Shown here in pieces: positions 42,914 through 52,622 of a stretch of 64,000 nucleotides of DNA. The translations under genes were made by a program, and so were the position numbers. Numbering within the stretch: the first letter of the stretch is position 1; each line of letters starts with the position of its first letter. Below the pieces are notes generated by a model that was not told where the DNA came from, searched no databases, and saw nothing but the letters and a program-made list of their open reading frames with translations. This DNA comes from Humibacillus sp. DSM 29435 (lineage in GTDB: Bacteria; Actinomycetota; Actinomycetes; Actinomycetales; Dermatophilaceae), in the NCBI RefSeq assembly GCF_001758225.1, contig NZ_MAST01000054.1:62001-126000 (forward strand), in the 5' to 3' direction.

Positions 42914-44600
42914 TGCTCGACTCCCCGCCGTAGATGTCGGCGTGCGCGGCGCGGATGCGGCGCTTGTCGAACTTGCCGACGCTGGTGCGGGGGATCTCGG
43001 TGACGATCTCGATGGCGTCGGGCAGCTGCCACACGGCGAAGGCGCTCGACAGGTGGGTGCGCACGGCCTCCAGCGTGACCTCCCGGCCCGGCTTCGGCAC
43101 GACCAGCACGAAGGGCCGCTCCTGCCACTTCGGGTGGGCCAGGCCCACGACGGCGCCCTCCGCGATGTCGGGGTGGCTCAGCAGCAGGTTCTCCATGTCG
43201 ATCGACGAGATCCACTCGCCGCCGCTCTTGATGACGTCCTTGAGCCGGTCGGTGACCTTGAGGTAGCCGTCGGCGTCGATGGTTCCGACGTCGCCGCTGC
43301 GCCAGTAGCCGTCGTGGAACCGGCCGGCGAGGTCGTCCTCAGGCATGTGGTGGTAGCTGGTCGTCACCCACGGGCCGCGCACGCAGATCTCACCCTGGGT
43401 CACCCCGTCGTGCGCCACGTCGTTGCCCAGGCCGTCGATGAGCCGGATGTCGACGCCCGAGACCGGCAGGCCCTGCTTGCGTTTGAGTTCGAAGAGCTCG
43501 TCATCGCTCAGCCGTTCGCGCACGCTGGGCTTGAAGCGGTTCATCGTCACCAGCGGGGTGGTCTCGGTGGCCCCGTAGGCGTGCACGACCTCGGCGCCGG
43601 TCAGGTCGTGGAACCCGCGCATCATCGTCAGTGGGGGCTCGGTCGCGCCCGACATCATGCGCAGCCGGCTCAGGTCGGGCTTGTTCTCGAGCGTCTCGAT
43701 GTAGTGCAGCATCGGCAGGAAGATCACCGGGGCGCCGTTGGTGACGGTGACGCCCTCGGCGATGATCGCGTCGGTGAGCGGCTTCGTGTCTTCCACGACG
43801 TAGCGGCCGGGCAGCACGATCTTGTTGGCCATCAGGGTCGCCGCCTGCGGCAGCCCCCAGGCCTGGCCGTGGAACATCGGGGTGATGAGCATCGTGCAGT
43901 CGTCGAGCACCATGCCGACGTTCGTCGCGATGGCGTACGAGTGCAGCACGATGGCGCGGTGGCTGTAGTAGACGCCCTTGGGCCGGCCGGTCGTGCCCGT
44001 CGTGTAACAGGCGGAGTAGGCCGAGCGTTCGTCGACCTCGGGCCAGGTGATGTGGGCGCTGGCCGCGGTGACGAGGTCTTCGTAGTGGTGCACGTTCGGC
44101 AGGGTGGTCGTGATCTCTGAGAGCGGCTTGTCGCTCATGATGACCCACGCCTGCACGCCCGGCAGCCGGGGCGCGACGGCCTCCGCGAGGGGCAGCAAGC
44201 TCTCATCGACGCAGATGACCGAGGTGCCGCTGTCGTCGATGACGAAACACAGGTCGTCGGACCCCAGCCGCAGGTTGAGTTGCACCATGACGGCGGCGAG
44301 CCCGGGAATGGCCCAGTAGAGCTCGAAGTGGCGGCGGCTGTTCCAGTCGAGGATGCCGACCCGGGCCCCCGGCTCGACCCCGATGCCGCGAAGGGCGTTG
44401 GCGCCGCGGATGATTCGCTCGTAGGCGGCGCCGTAGGTGTAGCGGTCCCAGCCACCGTCGGGCAGCCGGTAGACGATCTCGCGCTCGGGATAGGTGCGAG
44501 CTGCGTGCCGAATGAGGGTGGTCGTGTTGAGCTGCACGTCGTCACCCATGGTCGAGGGGTAGCCGGTGACGATCGGCGCCTTGGTCGAGTTCGTAGTCAT
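42906..44600 (-). CDS. Long-chain/medium-chain fatty acid-CoA ligase (AMP-binding)
   Basis: 564 aa, ATG 44600. ANL superfamily: P-loop YTTGTTGRPKGVYYSH (about 184-199), HAYGATETTPL (about 325-335), YWRSGDVGTIDADGYL (adenylate contact Asp, about 435) and DRLKDVIKSGGEW with the hinge, then the catalytic Lys in SVGKFDKR (about 545). It activates a carboxylic acid as its CoA thioester. A second ligase (47365-48888) in the same operon is only distantly similar, so the pathway may activate two different acids. Confidence 0.9.
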   Translation of the reverse strand: MTTNSTKAPIVTGYPSTMGDDVQLNTTTLIRHAARTYPEREIVYRLPDGGWDRYTYGAAYERIIRGANALRGIGVEPGARVGILDWNSRRHFELYWAIPGLAAVMVQLNLRLGSDDLCFVIDDSGTSVICVDESLLPLAEAVAPRLPGVQAWVIMSDKPLSEITTTLPNVHHYEDLVTAASAHITWPEVDERSAYSACYTTGTTGRPKGVYYSHRAIVLHSYAIATNVGMVLDDCTMLITPMFHGQAWGLPQAATLMANKIVLPGRYVVEDTKPLTDAIIAEGVTVTNGAPVIFLPMLHYIETLENKPDLSRLRMMSGATEPPLTMMRGFHDLTGAEVVHAYGATETTPLVTMNRFKPSVRERLSDDELFELKRKQGLPVSGVDIRLIDGLGNDVAHDGVTQGEICVRGPWVTTSYHHMPEDDLAGRFHDGYWRSGDVGTIDADGYLKVTDRLKDVIKSGGEWISSIDMENLLLSHPDIAEGAVVGLAHPKWQERPFVLVVPKPGREVTLEAVRTHLSSAFAVWQLPDAIEIVTEIPRTSVGKFDKRRIRAAHADIYGGESSSE

Positions 44601-44611
44601 ATCAGTCCCTT

Positions 44612-45355
44612 TCAGCGTGCGGCCATGCGCAGGGCACCGTCGAGGCGGATGACCTCGCCGTTGATCATCTGGTTCTCGATGATGTGAACCGCCAGGGCGG
44701 CGTACTCGCTCGGGTCACCGAGGCGTGGGGGGAACGGCACCTGCTGGCCCAACGACTCACGGGCCGCCTCGGGCAGCTCGCCCATCATCGGGGTGAGGAA
44801 CAGGCCCGGGGCGATCGTCGCGACCCGGATGCCGTAGCGTGCGAGCTCGCGCGCGATCGGGAGCGTCATCGCGACGATGCCGCCTTTGGAGGCGGCGTAG
44901 GCGGCCTGCCCGATCTGGCCGTCGAAGGCCGCGGCCGAGGCGGTGTTGATGATGACCCCGCGTTCGCCGTCGGCCCCGGCTTCGGCGTCCTTCAGGGCGT
45001 CAGACGCGAGCCGGATGACGTTGAAGGTGCCGGCCAGGTTCACCTCGAGCACCTTGAGAAAGGCGCCGAGGTCGTGCGGCCCGGTCTTGCCGAGCACCTT
45101 CTGCGCGACGGCGATACCCGCGCAGTTGATAACTCCCGAGAGCGGGCCCGGCTGCTGGCCGGCCACCTCGACGGCGTGGGCCACAGCGTCGGCATCGGTG
45201 ACATCGGTCGTCACGAACACGGCGCCTTCGGGCGCGCTGCCAGCGCGGTCGGCGACGACGACGTGAGCGCCGCGTTCGAGCAGGGCCACGGCGGTCGCGC
45301 CCCCGAGGCCGGAGGCGCCTCCGGTCACGAGAAAGGTGCGGTTGCTGATCTGCAT
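44612..45355 (-). CDS. SDR-family 3-hydroxyacyl-CoA dehydrogenase (HSD10-like)
   Basis: 247 aa, ATG 45355. Classical SDR: NAD site [13 protein letters not shown] (about 10-22), Asp at the end of beta-2 (VVADRAG, so NAD preferred), NCAGI, Ser in [11 protein letters not shown] (about 140), catalytic YAASKGG (Tyr about 155, Lys four later) and the GLFLTPMM tail. The similarity to 17-beta-HSD type 10 and its place between ligase and thiolase indicate the second oxidation of a beta-oxidation cycle. Confidence 0.88.
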   Translation of the reverse strand: MQISNRTFLVTGGASGLGGATAVALLERGAHVVVADRAGSAPEGAVFVTTDVTDADAVAHAVEVAGQQPGPLSGVINCAGIAVAQKVLGKTGPHDLGAFLKVLEVNLAGTFNVIRLASDALKDAEAGADGERGVIINTASAAAFDGQIGQAAYAASKGGIVAMTLPIARELARYGIRVATIAPGLFLTPMMGELPEAARESLGQQVPFPPRLGDPSEYAALAVHIIENQMINGEVIRLDGALRMAAR

Positions 45356-45366
45356 GGGGTGGCCCC

Positions 45367-46542
45367 TCAGACGATTCGTTCGATGATGGTGGCGTTGGCC
45401 ATGCCGCCGCCCTCGCAGATGGTCAGCAGCCCGTAGCGGGCCTCGCGCCGCTCGAGCTCGTTAAGCAGCTGGGTGAGCAGGCGGGCGCCGGTCGAGCCGA
45501 GCGGGTGCCCGATGGCGATGGAGCCGCCGTTCACGTTGAGCTGGTCTTCGGGGTAGCCGAGCTCCTCGCGCCACATCAGCGGCACCGGCGCGAAGGCCTC
45601 GTTGACCTCGACGAGGTCGATGTCACCGATGGTGAGGCCCGCCTGCGTCAGCGCCTTCTGGGTGGCCGGCAGCACCGCGGTGAACTGGAGCACCGGGTCG
45701 TCGGCGGCGACCGCCATCGAGACGATGCGGGCACGCGGCCGCAGGCCAGCGGCATCCGCTGCAGCGCGTTCGGCCACGAGCAGGGCCGCGGCGCCGTCGC
45801 TCACCTGTGACGCGTTGGCGGCGGTGATCACGCCGTCGGCAGCGAACACCGGCTTCAGGGCGGCCACGCGCGCTGGGTCGACGTCGGGGCGGATGCCCTC
45901 GTCGCGGGTCATCGCCACGGTCTCGCCCGACTTGGTGGTGCCGTCGAGGGGCACGAGGGCAGAGGCGAAGTGGCCGGCATCGGTCGCCGCAGCGGCCAGC
46001 CGGTGGCTGCGCAGGCTGAACGCGTCGAGCTGCTCCCGGGTGAAGCCCCACTTCTTCGCGACGAGCTCGACCGACGGGCCCTGCGCGGGCAGGTTGCCGT
46101 CGAACCGGGCCAGCACGCGCTCGCCGTACCACTCGCCCTGCTGAGCGCCGGGGGTGAAGAGCGGGCCGAGGTCGACCCGGCTCATCGACTCGACGCCGGC
46201 CCCGATGGCGAAGTCGTACTCGCCCGACTTGATGGCCTGGGCGGCGAAGTGCACGGCCTGCTGGCCCGACCCGCACTGTCGGTCGAGAGTTGTGCCCGGC
46301 AGGCCGATCGGCAGGCCGGCGCCGAGCAGGGCGTTGCGGGCGACGTTGCCCGACTGCTCGCCGCGCTGGATGGCGCACCCGACGATCACGTCGTCGAGGC
46401 GCTCGGCGTCGACCCCCGAGCGCTGCACGAGGTGGGCGAGGGTGTGGGCGAGCAGGTCGACGGGGTGCCAGTCGCGCAGCTGGCCGCCGCGCCGCCCGAC
46501 GGGGGTGCGAACGGCGTCGACGATGACTGCTTCACGGGTCAT
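45367..46542 (-). CDS. Acetyl-CoA C-acyltransferase (thiolase)
   Basis: 391 aa from ATG 46542, overlapping the upstream hydratase stop as ATGA. Nucleophile Cys90 in [13 protein letters not shown], His in [17 protein letters not shown] (about 345), and the second Cys in [13 protein letters not shown] near the C-terminus. Degradative-type thiolase that releases acetyl-CoA or propionyl-CoA at the end of the cycle. Confidence 0.93.
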   Translation of the reverse strand: MTREAVIVDAVRTPVGRRGGQLRDWHPVDLLAHTLAHLVQRSGVDAERLDDVIVGCAIQRGEQSGNVARNALLGAGLPIGLPGTTLDRQCGSGQQAVHFAAQAIKSGEYDFAIGAGVESMSRVDLGPLFTPGAQQGEWYGERVLARFDGNLPAQGPSVELVAKKWGFTREQLDAFSLRSHRLAAAATDAGHFASALVPLDGTTKSGETVAMTRDEGIRPDVDPARVAALKPVFAADGVITAANASQVSDGAAALLVAERAAADAAGLRPRARIVSMAVAADDPVLQFTAVLPATQKALTQAGLTIGDIDLVEVNEAFAPVPLMWREELGYPEDQLNVNGGSIAIGHPLGSTGARLLTQLLNELERREARYGLLTICEGGGMANATIIERIV

Positions 46543-47372
46543 GCTCGGTCTCCTTGGTGACGGGTGCGAAATCGGGTGAGGGCTTGGTGAAACTCGGGGG
46601 TCGCGGCGTTGGCCACCTGGGCGGTGGTCTCGTGCTCGAGGGCCTCGGCGAGGGTGGTGGTCCACGCGTCGTCGAGCAGGCGCTTGGTGCGGGCCTGCGC
46701 CTGGGGGGAGTAGCCGGCCAGGCGCCCGGCCAGCACGCTTACGGCGGCGTCGAGCTCGTCGGCCGGCACGCACCGCATGACCAGGCCGATCTGCGCGGCC
46801 GTGCGCCCGTCGACCTCGTCGCCGAGCAGGGCGAGTTCGCGGGCCTTCTGAGCGCCGACGAGGCGGGGGAGGAACCAGCTGCCGCCCAGATCGGGCGAGA
46901 GCCCGACGCGGGCGAAGATCTGGGTGAAGCGGGCGCTCTCGTCGGCGATGACGAGGTCGCAGGCCAGAGCGAGGTTGGCGCCGGCCCCGGCCGCGTGGCC
47001 GCTCACCTTGGCGATGACCGGCTGGGGCAGGGCTCGCAGGGCGAGGATCATGCCGCTGAGGGCCGCCATCTCGACGCCGAGCCCGTCGACGTCGAGGTCG
47101 AGCAGGTCGGCGCCCGCGCAGAAGTGGCCACCGGCGCCGGTGAGCACGACGACCCTGGTCGTCTCGTCGGTCGCGGCGGCCGCGAGGGCGGCGCACACCT
47201 CTTGGCGCAGGCGGGGGTTGAGGGCGTTGCGGCGCTCAGGTCGAGCCAGCTCGAGGGTGAGGATGCCGTCTGCCTGGGTGACCCGCAGGGTGCTGGGGGG
47301 CGCGGCCGGCGGGGCTGAGTCGTTTTCGCTGGCAGCAGTGTCGTTGGTGTCGTTGGTGTCTTGCTCAGCCAC
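46539..47372 (-). CDS. Enoyl-CoA hydratase/isomerase family protein
   Basis: 277 aa from GTG 47372, overlapping the upstream ligase stop by eight bases. Crotonase fold with an N-terminal Asp/Thr/Asn- and Pro-rich extension (first 30 residues). Motifs: LARPERRNALN, FCAGADLLD (about 85), SGHAAGAGANLALACD and FARVGLSPDLGGSWFLPRL. The oxyanion residues are kept. At the first catalytic position the sequence GHAAGAG differs from the other hydratase of the operon, so it may be an isomerase or handle another chain. Confidence 0.86.
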   Translation of the reverse strand: MAEQDTNDTNDTAASENDSAPPAAPPSTLRVTQADGILTLELARPERRNALNPRLRQEVCAALAAAATDETTRVVVLTGAGGHFCAGADLLDLDVDGLGVEMAALSGMILALRALPQPVIAKVSGHAAGAGANLALACDLVIADESARFTQIFARVGLSPDLGGSWFLPRLVGAQKARELALLGDEVDGRTAAQIGLVMRCVPADELDAAVSVLAGRLAGYSPQAQARTKRLLDDAWTTTLAEALEHETTAQVANAATPEFHQALTRFRTRHQGDRA

Positions 47373-48888
47373 CGACGGCCGCCCGCACGCGGTGCTTGAG
47401 AATCTTGCCCGACGGGTTGCGGGGAATCTCGGCGAGCACGAGGTCACGGGGCAGCTTGTGGGGGCTGAGCAGCGGCTTGCCGAACTCGCGCAGCTCCTCC
47501 AGCGTGATGGTGGCCCCGTCGCGTGGCGTCACGACCGCGACGACCGTCTCGCCGTAGTCGTCCGACGGGCGCCCGATGATGGTGATGTCGCCGACCGCCG
47601 GGTGCCCGGCCAGGGCGCTCTCGACCTCGGCCGAGTACACGTTGCGGCCGCCGGTGATGATCATGTCCTTCATGCGGTCGACGATCGTGATGTAGCCGTC
47701 GGCGTCGATGAGGGCGAGGTCGCCAGTGTGCAGCCAGCCATCGCGCGTGGCCTCTTCGGTCGCCTCGGGCTTGCCCCAGTAGCCCTTCATCACTGTCTCG
47801 CCGCGCAGGAGCATCTCGCCGACCCCGCCCGGCGGCACGTCGTGGTCGTCGAGATCGACGATGCGCACCTCCGTGTTGGGGATCGCGGTGCGGCCGCTCG
47901 CGCTGGGCTGGGCCAGCACCTCGTCGTGCTGCAGCAGGATGCCGCCCGGGCCGCCTTCCGTCAGCCCGCAGGCCTGGATGACGGTGGCGCCCGGCAGCGC
48001 GGCGACGATGGCCTGGGCGGTTGTGGCCGGCATCGGGGCGGCGCCGTACATGCAGACCCGCAGGCTCGACAGGTCGCGGGTGCCGATGGAGGGGCTGCGC
48101 AGCAGAAAGGTGTACATCGTCGGCACGCCGAAGAACATGGTGATGCGTTCGCGCTCGAGCGTCTCGAGCACCTTCTCGGGGTCGAACGCGGGCAGGATGA
48201 CGTGCGTGGCGCCGTAGCTCATGCCGCCGATGAGCAGCATGTTGAGGGCGGCGGAGTGGTAGAGCGGGGCGACGTGCAGCATCCGCTCCCCCTCGCGCAG
48301 GCCGAGGCCGAAGGCGGTGTTGATGCCCACCCAGAGCACGCGGTGCTGGTCGAACAGCGCGCCCTTGGGTTTCCCCGTCGTACCCGAGGTATAGATGATG
48401 AGCGCGTCGTCGTCCTCCCTGACCTCCACGTCGACCGGGTCGGCCAACTGGTGCAGCGAGCTCGCGAGCACGTCGTCGAAGCCTGGTGCGGCGCCGAGCG
48501 CCAGGGCGGGCAGGTCGCCGGTACGGTCGGGCAGGTCGCGCCAGGCCTGGATGTTCTGGGTGAGTTCGGGGCCGAAGAGCAGCAGCTTCGCCCCCGAGTC
48601 GGTGACGAAGTAGTCGATCTCGGGGGCGGCCGACCGCGGGTTGACCGGCACGACGATGGCGCCGAGCCGCAGACCGGCGTAGAGGGCCACGACGAAGGCG
48701 TCGCTGTTGCCCGCGACGAGCAGCATCCGATCGCCCTTGCCGAGACCGCGGGCCTCGAGCTCAAGCGCGAGCCGGTTGACGCGCTGGTCGAGCGCCGCGT
48801 ACGTCAGCGTCTCGGGGCCGAACTGCACGGCGACCCGGTCGGGGGTGCGTCGGGCAGAGCGGGCGAGAACCTCGGCGAGACTGGGCAT
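47365..48888 (-). CDS. Fatty acid/aromatic acid-CoA ligase (AMP-binding)
   Basis: 507 aa, ATG 48888. ANL enzyme: P-loop YTSGTTGKPKGALFDQ (about 165-180), VIQACGLTEGGPGG, WLHTGDLALIDADGY (about 387-401), DRMKDMIITGGRNVYSAEVE and catalytic Lys in PSGKILKH (about 495). Compact, similar to FadD-type ligases used for branched, terpenoid or aromatic acids in actinobacteria. It probably supplies the first CoA ester of the pathway. Confidence 0.9.
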   Translation of the reverse strand: MPSLAEVLARSARRTPDRVAVQFGPETLTYAALDQRVNRLALELEARGLGKGDRMLLVAGNSDAFVVALYAGLRLGAIVVPVNPRSAAPEIDYFVTDSGAKLLLFGPELTQNIQAWRDLPDRTGDLPALALGAAPGFDDVLASSLHQLADPVDVEVREDDDALIIYTSGTTGKPKGALFDQHRVLWVGINTAFGLGLREGERMLHVAPLYHSAALNMLLIGGMSYGATHVILPAFDPEKVLETLERERITMFFGVPTMYTFLLRSPSIGTRDLSSLRVCMYGAAPMPATTAQAIVAALPGATVIQACGLTEGGPGGILLQHDEVLAQPSASGRTAIPNTEVRIVDLDDHDVPPGGVGEMLLRGETVMKGYWGKPEATEEATRDGWLHTGDLALIDADGYITIVDRMKDMIITGGRNVYSAEVESALAGHPAVGDITIIGRPSDDYGETVVAVVTPRDGATITLEELREFGKPLLSPHKLPRDLVLAEIPRNPSGKILKHRVRAAVGG

Positions 48889-48909
48889 GGCGCCTCTTCT
48901 TGGGTTGCG

Positions 48910-49836
48910 TCAGGAGTGGGTCGGGCTGGCTGCGGGCTGGGGCTTCGAGGGGGCGGCGGGGCTGCTCGCCCGCAGTGTGCGGGGGTCGCGCACGGCCACG
49001 ATGGGGATGTCGTGCTTGCGGCCGAGCGCCTCCCAGTGGTCGCTGGTGTCGGTCGCGAAGCGGGCGGTCAGCTCGTCGCGGGTCGTGCCCACGACGTGGC
49101 CGAGGCGGGCGGCGAAGTGCGGCTCGACAGCGCCGACCGCGACGTGGCCATCGGTCGTCGCGTAAAGCCCGTAGACGGGGGAGGCCCCGCCGAGCACGTC
49201 GTTCGGGCCGGTGAGTCCGTGCCGCACGGCGGATGCCGCGTGCTGGGCCACGTCGTCGAGCACGACCTTCAGGTGCGGCGCGGGGTCGCTTTGCTGGCCG
49301 CTTTTGCCCGGCTCGCTGTGGTCGCGTTGGCGCAGGCCGGCGAGCACGGCGCTCACGGCGCGTTCGGCGCCGAGCAGGTCGACGAGGGGAACGAGCGGCA
49401 TCGTCGGCGGCAGCACGGTGCCGTGCACCGCCTGGTAGGTGAGGTCGTGGCCGGACTCTTCGGCGCGGTCGCCGACGTAGCCGACGATCTCGACGAGCAC
49501 GAGCCCGTGCCGCAGGGCACTCTCGGCCAGTCGCAGCCTCGCGGAGGCCGACGGGCGCATCGAGGTCAGCAGCACGTCGGCGCTGGCCAGCCGGCTCTCG
49601 AACTGCGCCCGATCGGCCGCGTCTTTGAGGTCGAGGCTGATGACCTCCTGACCGCTGGCGAGCTCGTCATACCAGCTCGGCACCACGCTGCGCAGGGGGT
49701 CGCCCGTCGGTGGCTCCACCTTGACGACCGTTGCTCCCATCGACGCGAGGCGCGCAGCCGCGACGGGTCCGGGCAGGTTGACCGCGAGGGAGACCACCGT
49801 GATACCGGCAAGCGGGTCGTTTGACCGCGTCGTCAT
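48910..49836 (-). CDS. Class III CoA-transferase (CaiB/BaiF family)
   Basis: 308 aa from ATG 49836. N-terminal ITVVSLAVNLPGPVAAARLA, GATVVKVEPPTGDPLR and SLDLKD are the family hallmark. It is shorter than typical FrcA/CaiB (about 400 aa) and nearer the alpha-methylacyl-CoA racemase size. The catalytic Asp expected about residue 150-165 could be the one in HDLTYQAVHG. First gene of the operon, divergent from tetR. A racemase role would fit a methyl-branched substrate; that is inference. Confidence 0.82.
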   Translation of the reverse strand: MTTRSNDPLAGITVVSLAVNLPGPVAAARLASMGATVVKVEPPTGDPLRSVVPSWYDELASGQEVISLDLKDAADRAQFESRLASADVLLTSMRPSASARLRLAESALRHGLVLVEIVGYVGDRAEESGHDLTYQAVHGTVLPPTMPLVPLVDLLGAERAVSAVLAGLRQRDHSEPGKSGQQSDPAPHLKVVLDDVAQHAASAVRHGLTGPNDVLGGASPVYGLYATTDGHVAVGAVEPHFAARLGHVVGTTRDELTARFATDTSDHWEALGRKHDIPIVAVRDPRTLRASSPAAPSKPQPAASPTHS

Positions 49837-49864
49837 TGAGCCTCCTCGTCTGCGAACACTTCCT

Positions 49865-49890
49865 ATACAGTTGTACAGTCTTTTATACGT
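49865..49890. promoter_or_regulatory. AT-rich TetR operator/promoter candidate
   Basis: In the 106-bp divergent gap, an AT-rich patch holds ACAGT repeated directly around TGT, within TATACAGTTGTACAG, plus a nearby TTTTATAC. Suitable -10-like TATA elements occur on both strands. It is the only such patch between the CoA-transferase and tetR starts. Confidence 0.45.
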
Positions 49891-49942
49891 GCGTGCAATA
49901 CTTTGGCTGAAAGTGGTCGCAGGCGACGAAGGTGAGGTCGAC

Positions 49943-50545
49943 ATGACAGATCGGGTGGCTGGGCCCCGGGCCCGCCCCGACGACCTCACCGCGAAGGCGC
50001 GCATCCGCCGTGAGGCCCTCCACCTCTTCGCCGAGCACGGCGTCGGCGCCACGTCGCTGCGCACCATCGCCGCCTCGGCCGGCGTCACCGTCGGCCTGAT
50101 CGTGCATCACTACGGCACGAAAGAGGCGCTGTGTGACGCGGTCGAGCTCGAGGTCGTCGACCTGTTCGCCGAGGCGATCGCGTCGGTACCCGTCGATGAC
50201 CGCCCGGCGGCCGACCTGGTTGCCGCGCGAGACGTCGCCGTCGCCGAGATGCTCGCCGACAACCCGGCGGTCGTCGACTACCTCCGGCGCGCGATTCTGC
50301 ACGGCGGCGGTGACCGCAAAGACCTGGTGAGCCGCCTCACCGAGCTGACCGCCCAGCAGGTGCGCGACCTGCGCACCGCGGGCCTGGCCTCGACGAGGCA
50401 GACCGTCGGCGAGCAGGTCGTCACGATCATGGTGCGACAGCTCGGGCGCCTCTTTCTCCAGCCCCTCGTCGACCGCATCGCCGAAGAGTTCGACGACCTA
50501 GCAGGGCCCTCAAGGCCGCAGCTGCTCGTCACCCTGACCCGCTGA
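49943..50545 (+). CDS. TetR-family transcriptional regulator
   Basis: 200 aa from ATG 49943 (GGTGAGG upstream). N-terminal TetR HTH: IRREALHLFAEHGVGATSLR, then IAASAGVTVGLIVHHYGTKEAL (about residues 20-62). The C-terminal helical domain would bind a ligand, likely an acyl-CoA by context. It diverges from the nine-gene catabolic operon and most likely represses it and itself through the AT-rich intergenic patch. Confidence 0.9.
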   Translation: MTDRVAGPRARPDDLTAKARIRREALHLFAEHGVGATSLRTIAASAGVTVGLIVHHYGTKEALCDAVELEVVDLFAEAIASVPVDDRPAADLVAARDVAVAEMLADNPAVVDYLRRAILHGGGDRKDLVSRLTELTAQQVRDLRTAGLASTRQTVGEQVVTIMVRQLGRLFLQPLVDRIAEEFDDLAGPSRPQLLVTLTR

Positions 50546-50877
50546 CCGTCACTGGTCTCATTCACGGCAAGTCGGTGCAGCGGCGCCGGTGACGAACGGA
50601 GCCCTCGTCGTATGTCCGCATGCTGGGTCCGTCCGAGAGACAGATGCATGGAGGCCGGTCAGTGGGCGCGCCTCAGCCACAGCGTCCTCCCGCATTCACC
50701 ACGGCCGGCTACCGGCACGTCCTTCAGGCATGCTGGCTGTCGCCGGGCAGTCCCGGCTGTTCAGCGAGGGCGGGCGCGTACACCCGTGTGGACAGTTATC
50801 CGAAGCTGTCACACCCCCTGCGTATGATTATGAAGGCAGTTCAAGCGGCGGAGCCGACCGGGGAAAGGCTGAACGGA
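50546..50877. other. Non-coding gap before the TIR island, with candidate -10
   Basis: 332 bp without a protein-like frame; open frames running into the first TIR gene have random-looking composition before ATG 50878. A -10-like TATGAT lies at 50823-50828, 50 bp before the start codon, without a clear -35. This marks the left edge of the island. Confidence 0.4.
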
Positions 50878-51471
50878 ATGTCGAACAGGGATCTGATGCT
50901 GCGGGTTCAGCGAGTTGCGGAGGCTGCGTCGCTTCGGCGGTCAGATTCGACGCGTCACAAGTGCTTCGTCTCATACCACGTCGCCGACGTCGACGAGGTG
51001 ACTAAGTTCCTTGACGACTTCGGGACCGAGTTCATCCCCAGGTCAGTAGGGGTAACGGAGGAGGACGACTTCGTTGACAGTGCTGACACCGAGTACATCA
51101 AGCGCCGGATCCGTGAGAGGTACCTCACGGACTCGACCGTGACAGTCGTCCTCGTCGGTAGATGCACGTGGTCGCGGAAGTTCGTGGACTGGGAGATTTC
51201 GTCGTCCCTTCGCCACGACTCGTTGAACAAGCGCAGTGGGCTTCTGGTCATGCCGCTGACTTCGATGAACAACACAGCGAGGCTCTCCGATCGGATTCGG
51301 GACAACTGGTTCAAGGCCGATCCGAAGGAGTCGTACGCCGCCTATAAAGCCTACCCGTCGAGTGCCAGCTGCCTCCGTTTGGCGATCGACGAGGCCTTCT
51401 TGGCTCGCACGGGGAAGGCAGACAAGGTCGACAACAGTCGGTCCCTTCGCCTCGCAAACGCTACCTGCTGA
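50878..51471 (+). CDS. TIR-like protein (MTH538/ThsB-type, DUF1863-like)
   Basis: 197 aa from ATG 50878 (GGGGAAAGG upstream). The TIR-like core starts HKCFVSYHVADVDEV (about 27-41). Then follow IKRRIRERYLTDSTVTVVLVG (about 74-94) and WSRKFVDWEISSS with Glu106 at the place of the conserved TIR glutamate. This pattern (FxSxH, then tVTVVLIG..t..r.WV.wEi..S) is that of the DUF1863 TIR-like family that includes Thoeris ThsB. The C-terminal 60 residues are extra. It is the first gene of a tight run with the next TIR gene (1-bp overlap). Confidence 0.75.
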   Translation: MSNRDLMLRVQRVAEAASLRRSDSTRHKCFVSYHVADVDEVTKFLDDFGTEFIPRSVGVTEEDDFVDSADTEYIKRRIRERYLTDSTVTVVLVGRCTWSRKFVDWEISSSLRHDSLNKRSGLLVMPLTSMNNTARLSDRIRDNWFKADPKESYAAYKAYPSSASCLRLAIDEAFLARTGKADKVDNSRSLRLANATC

Positions 51472-52622
51472 TGACCACCACGTATGGGGTTCGGGTCTTC
51501 CAGTCGGGCCGCGACGACGACGTCGACCTAGTCCGTCAGGCCGTAGCTGCTGAGCTGGAGGCGCTCGGCTTGCACCGGTCCCTGACCGTCGCGATTACCG
51601 AGACGGCGCCACCGAACGGGAGCCCCGCCGTGGGTTTGTTCCTTGGTGGGCCTGGCGCAGCCGCGGATACCTCGCTCCGGGGCCCAGTAGTGGCGTACCT
51701 CGAGTCCGGGGTAGTCGTCATCCCCGTTGTTAATGATCTGAAGCAGTTTCACACTCAGGTGCCGGAGTACCTGGGTTTTGCGAACGGCGTTGAGTGGTCG
51801 ACGCCGGAACACCTGCAACGGGTGGTGCGTCTGCTTCTTGAGGAACTCGGCATCGAAGAGAAGCAACGAAGGGTGTTCATCAGTCACAAGCGTGAGGATG
51901 GCCTCGGTGCTGCGGAACAACTTCACGACGCACTCTCGCATCATGGGTTTCGACCGTTCATCGACCGGTTCGTCGTTCGAGCCGGTCGAGACGTTCAAGC
52001 GAAGATCGCCGACGCGCTCGAAGACCATGCCTTCCTGCTGCTGCTGGAGTCACCTTTGGCCCACACCTCAGACTGGGTGTTCGATGAGGTCGACTACGCG
52101 TTGAGCCACGCCATGGGCGTTCTCATCCTGCAGTGGCCAGGAGAGCCTGAGCCCGTACCAGGAAGCCGCGGACTCCCGCGACTCGACCTTAATGCGAGCG
52201 AGATCGTGCCAGACGAACATGGCTACGACTCGTTGACCGAGGCGGGGTTGAACCGAGTCGTCGCGCAGGTCGAGGCCTCCCATGCTTTGGGTCTCACTCG
52301 TCGACGTCGCCTGATCATCCGCAGCATCGAGGAGGCGGCGCTTTCGGCGGGTGCACAGAGTTGCACCCCACTCTGCGGGTGGAGGCTCCATGTACAACAG
52401 TTGGGTAGGACGACCATCGTCGGATCCACGCCGAGGCTTCCGGCGGCGCTAGACCTTCAGATGCTCGATGAGGCGGCAAACGCAGAGGCGGGAAACCCAG
52501 CAAGGTTGCTCGTCCACAGTGCAAGGGTGCTACGGCCGGCCCTGCGGGAGCATCTCGGCTGGGTCGCGGGTGGCCGTGAGATCACATTGATGCCGGAGAA
52601 CGCGATCGGCGGGTGGTGGTAG
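51471..52622 (+). CDS. TIR domain protein with a second, degenerate TIR-like N-terminal domain
   Basis: 383 aa, ATG 51471 within TGATG of the previous stop. The central TIR domain spans about 134-230: RRVFISHKREDG, FRPFIDRFVVRAGRDVQAKIADALE and SDWVFDEVDYAL with Glu206 as the probable NADase glutamate. The N-terminal 110 residues have the strand order of a TIR fold (VGLFLGGPGA, VVAYLESGVVVIPVV) but lack the Ser/His and Glu motifs. The C-terminal 150 residues are unassigned. Candidate producer of, or effector for, a nucleotide signal. Confidence 0.78.
   Translation: MTTTYGVRVFQSGRDDDVDLVRQAVAAELEALGLHRSLTVAITETAPPNGSPAVGLFLGGPGAAADTSLRGPVVAYLESGVVVIPVVNDLKQFHTQVPEYLGFANGVEWSTPEHLQRVVRLLLEELGIEEKQRRVFISHKREDGLGAAEQLHDALSHHGFRPFIDRFVVRAGRDVQAKIADALEDHAFLLLLESPLAHTSDWVFDEVDYALSHAMGVLILQWPGEPEPVPGSRGLPRLDLNASEIVPDEHGYDSLTEAGLNRVVAQVEASHALGLTRRRRLIIRSIEEAALSAGAQSCTPLCGWRLHVQQLGRTTIVGSTPRLPAALDLQMLDEAANAEAGNPARLLVHSARVLRPALREHLGWVAGGREITLMPENAIGGWW

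Noticed and set aside
46924-49824. A 966-codon plus-strand open frame opposite the acyl-CoA operon
   Set aside because: Mirror frame of high-GC genes (ligase, hydratase, CoA-transferase) with clear motifs on the minus strand; its translation has repetitive Gly/Ala/Arg/Val composition.
50620-50877. N-terminal extension of the first TIR protein to 50620
   Set aside because: The 86 extra residues are Pro/Ser/Ala/Arg-rich without fold, precede the candidate -10, and lack a ribosome-binding site; ATG 50878 fits better.
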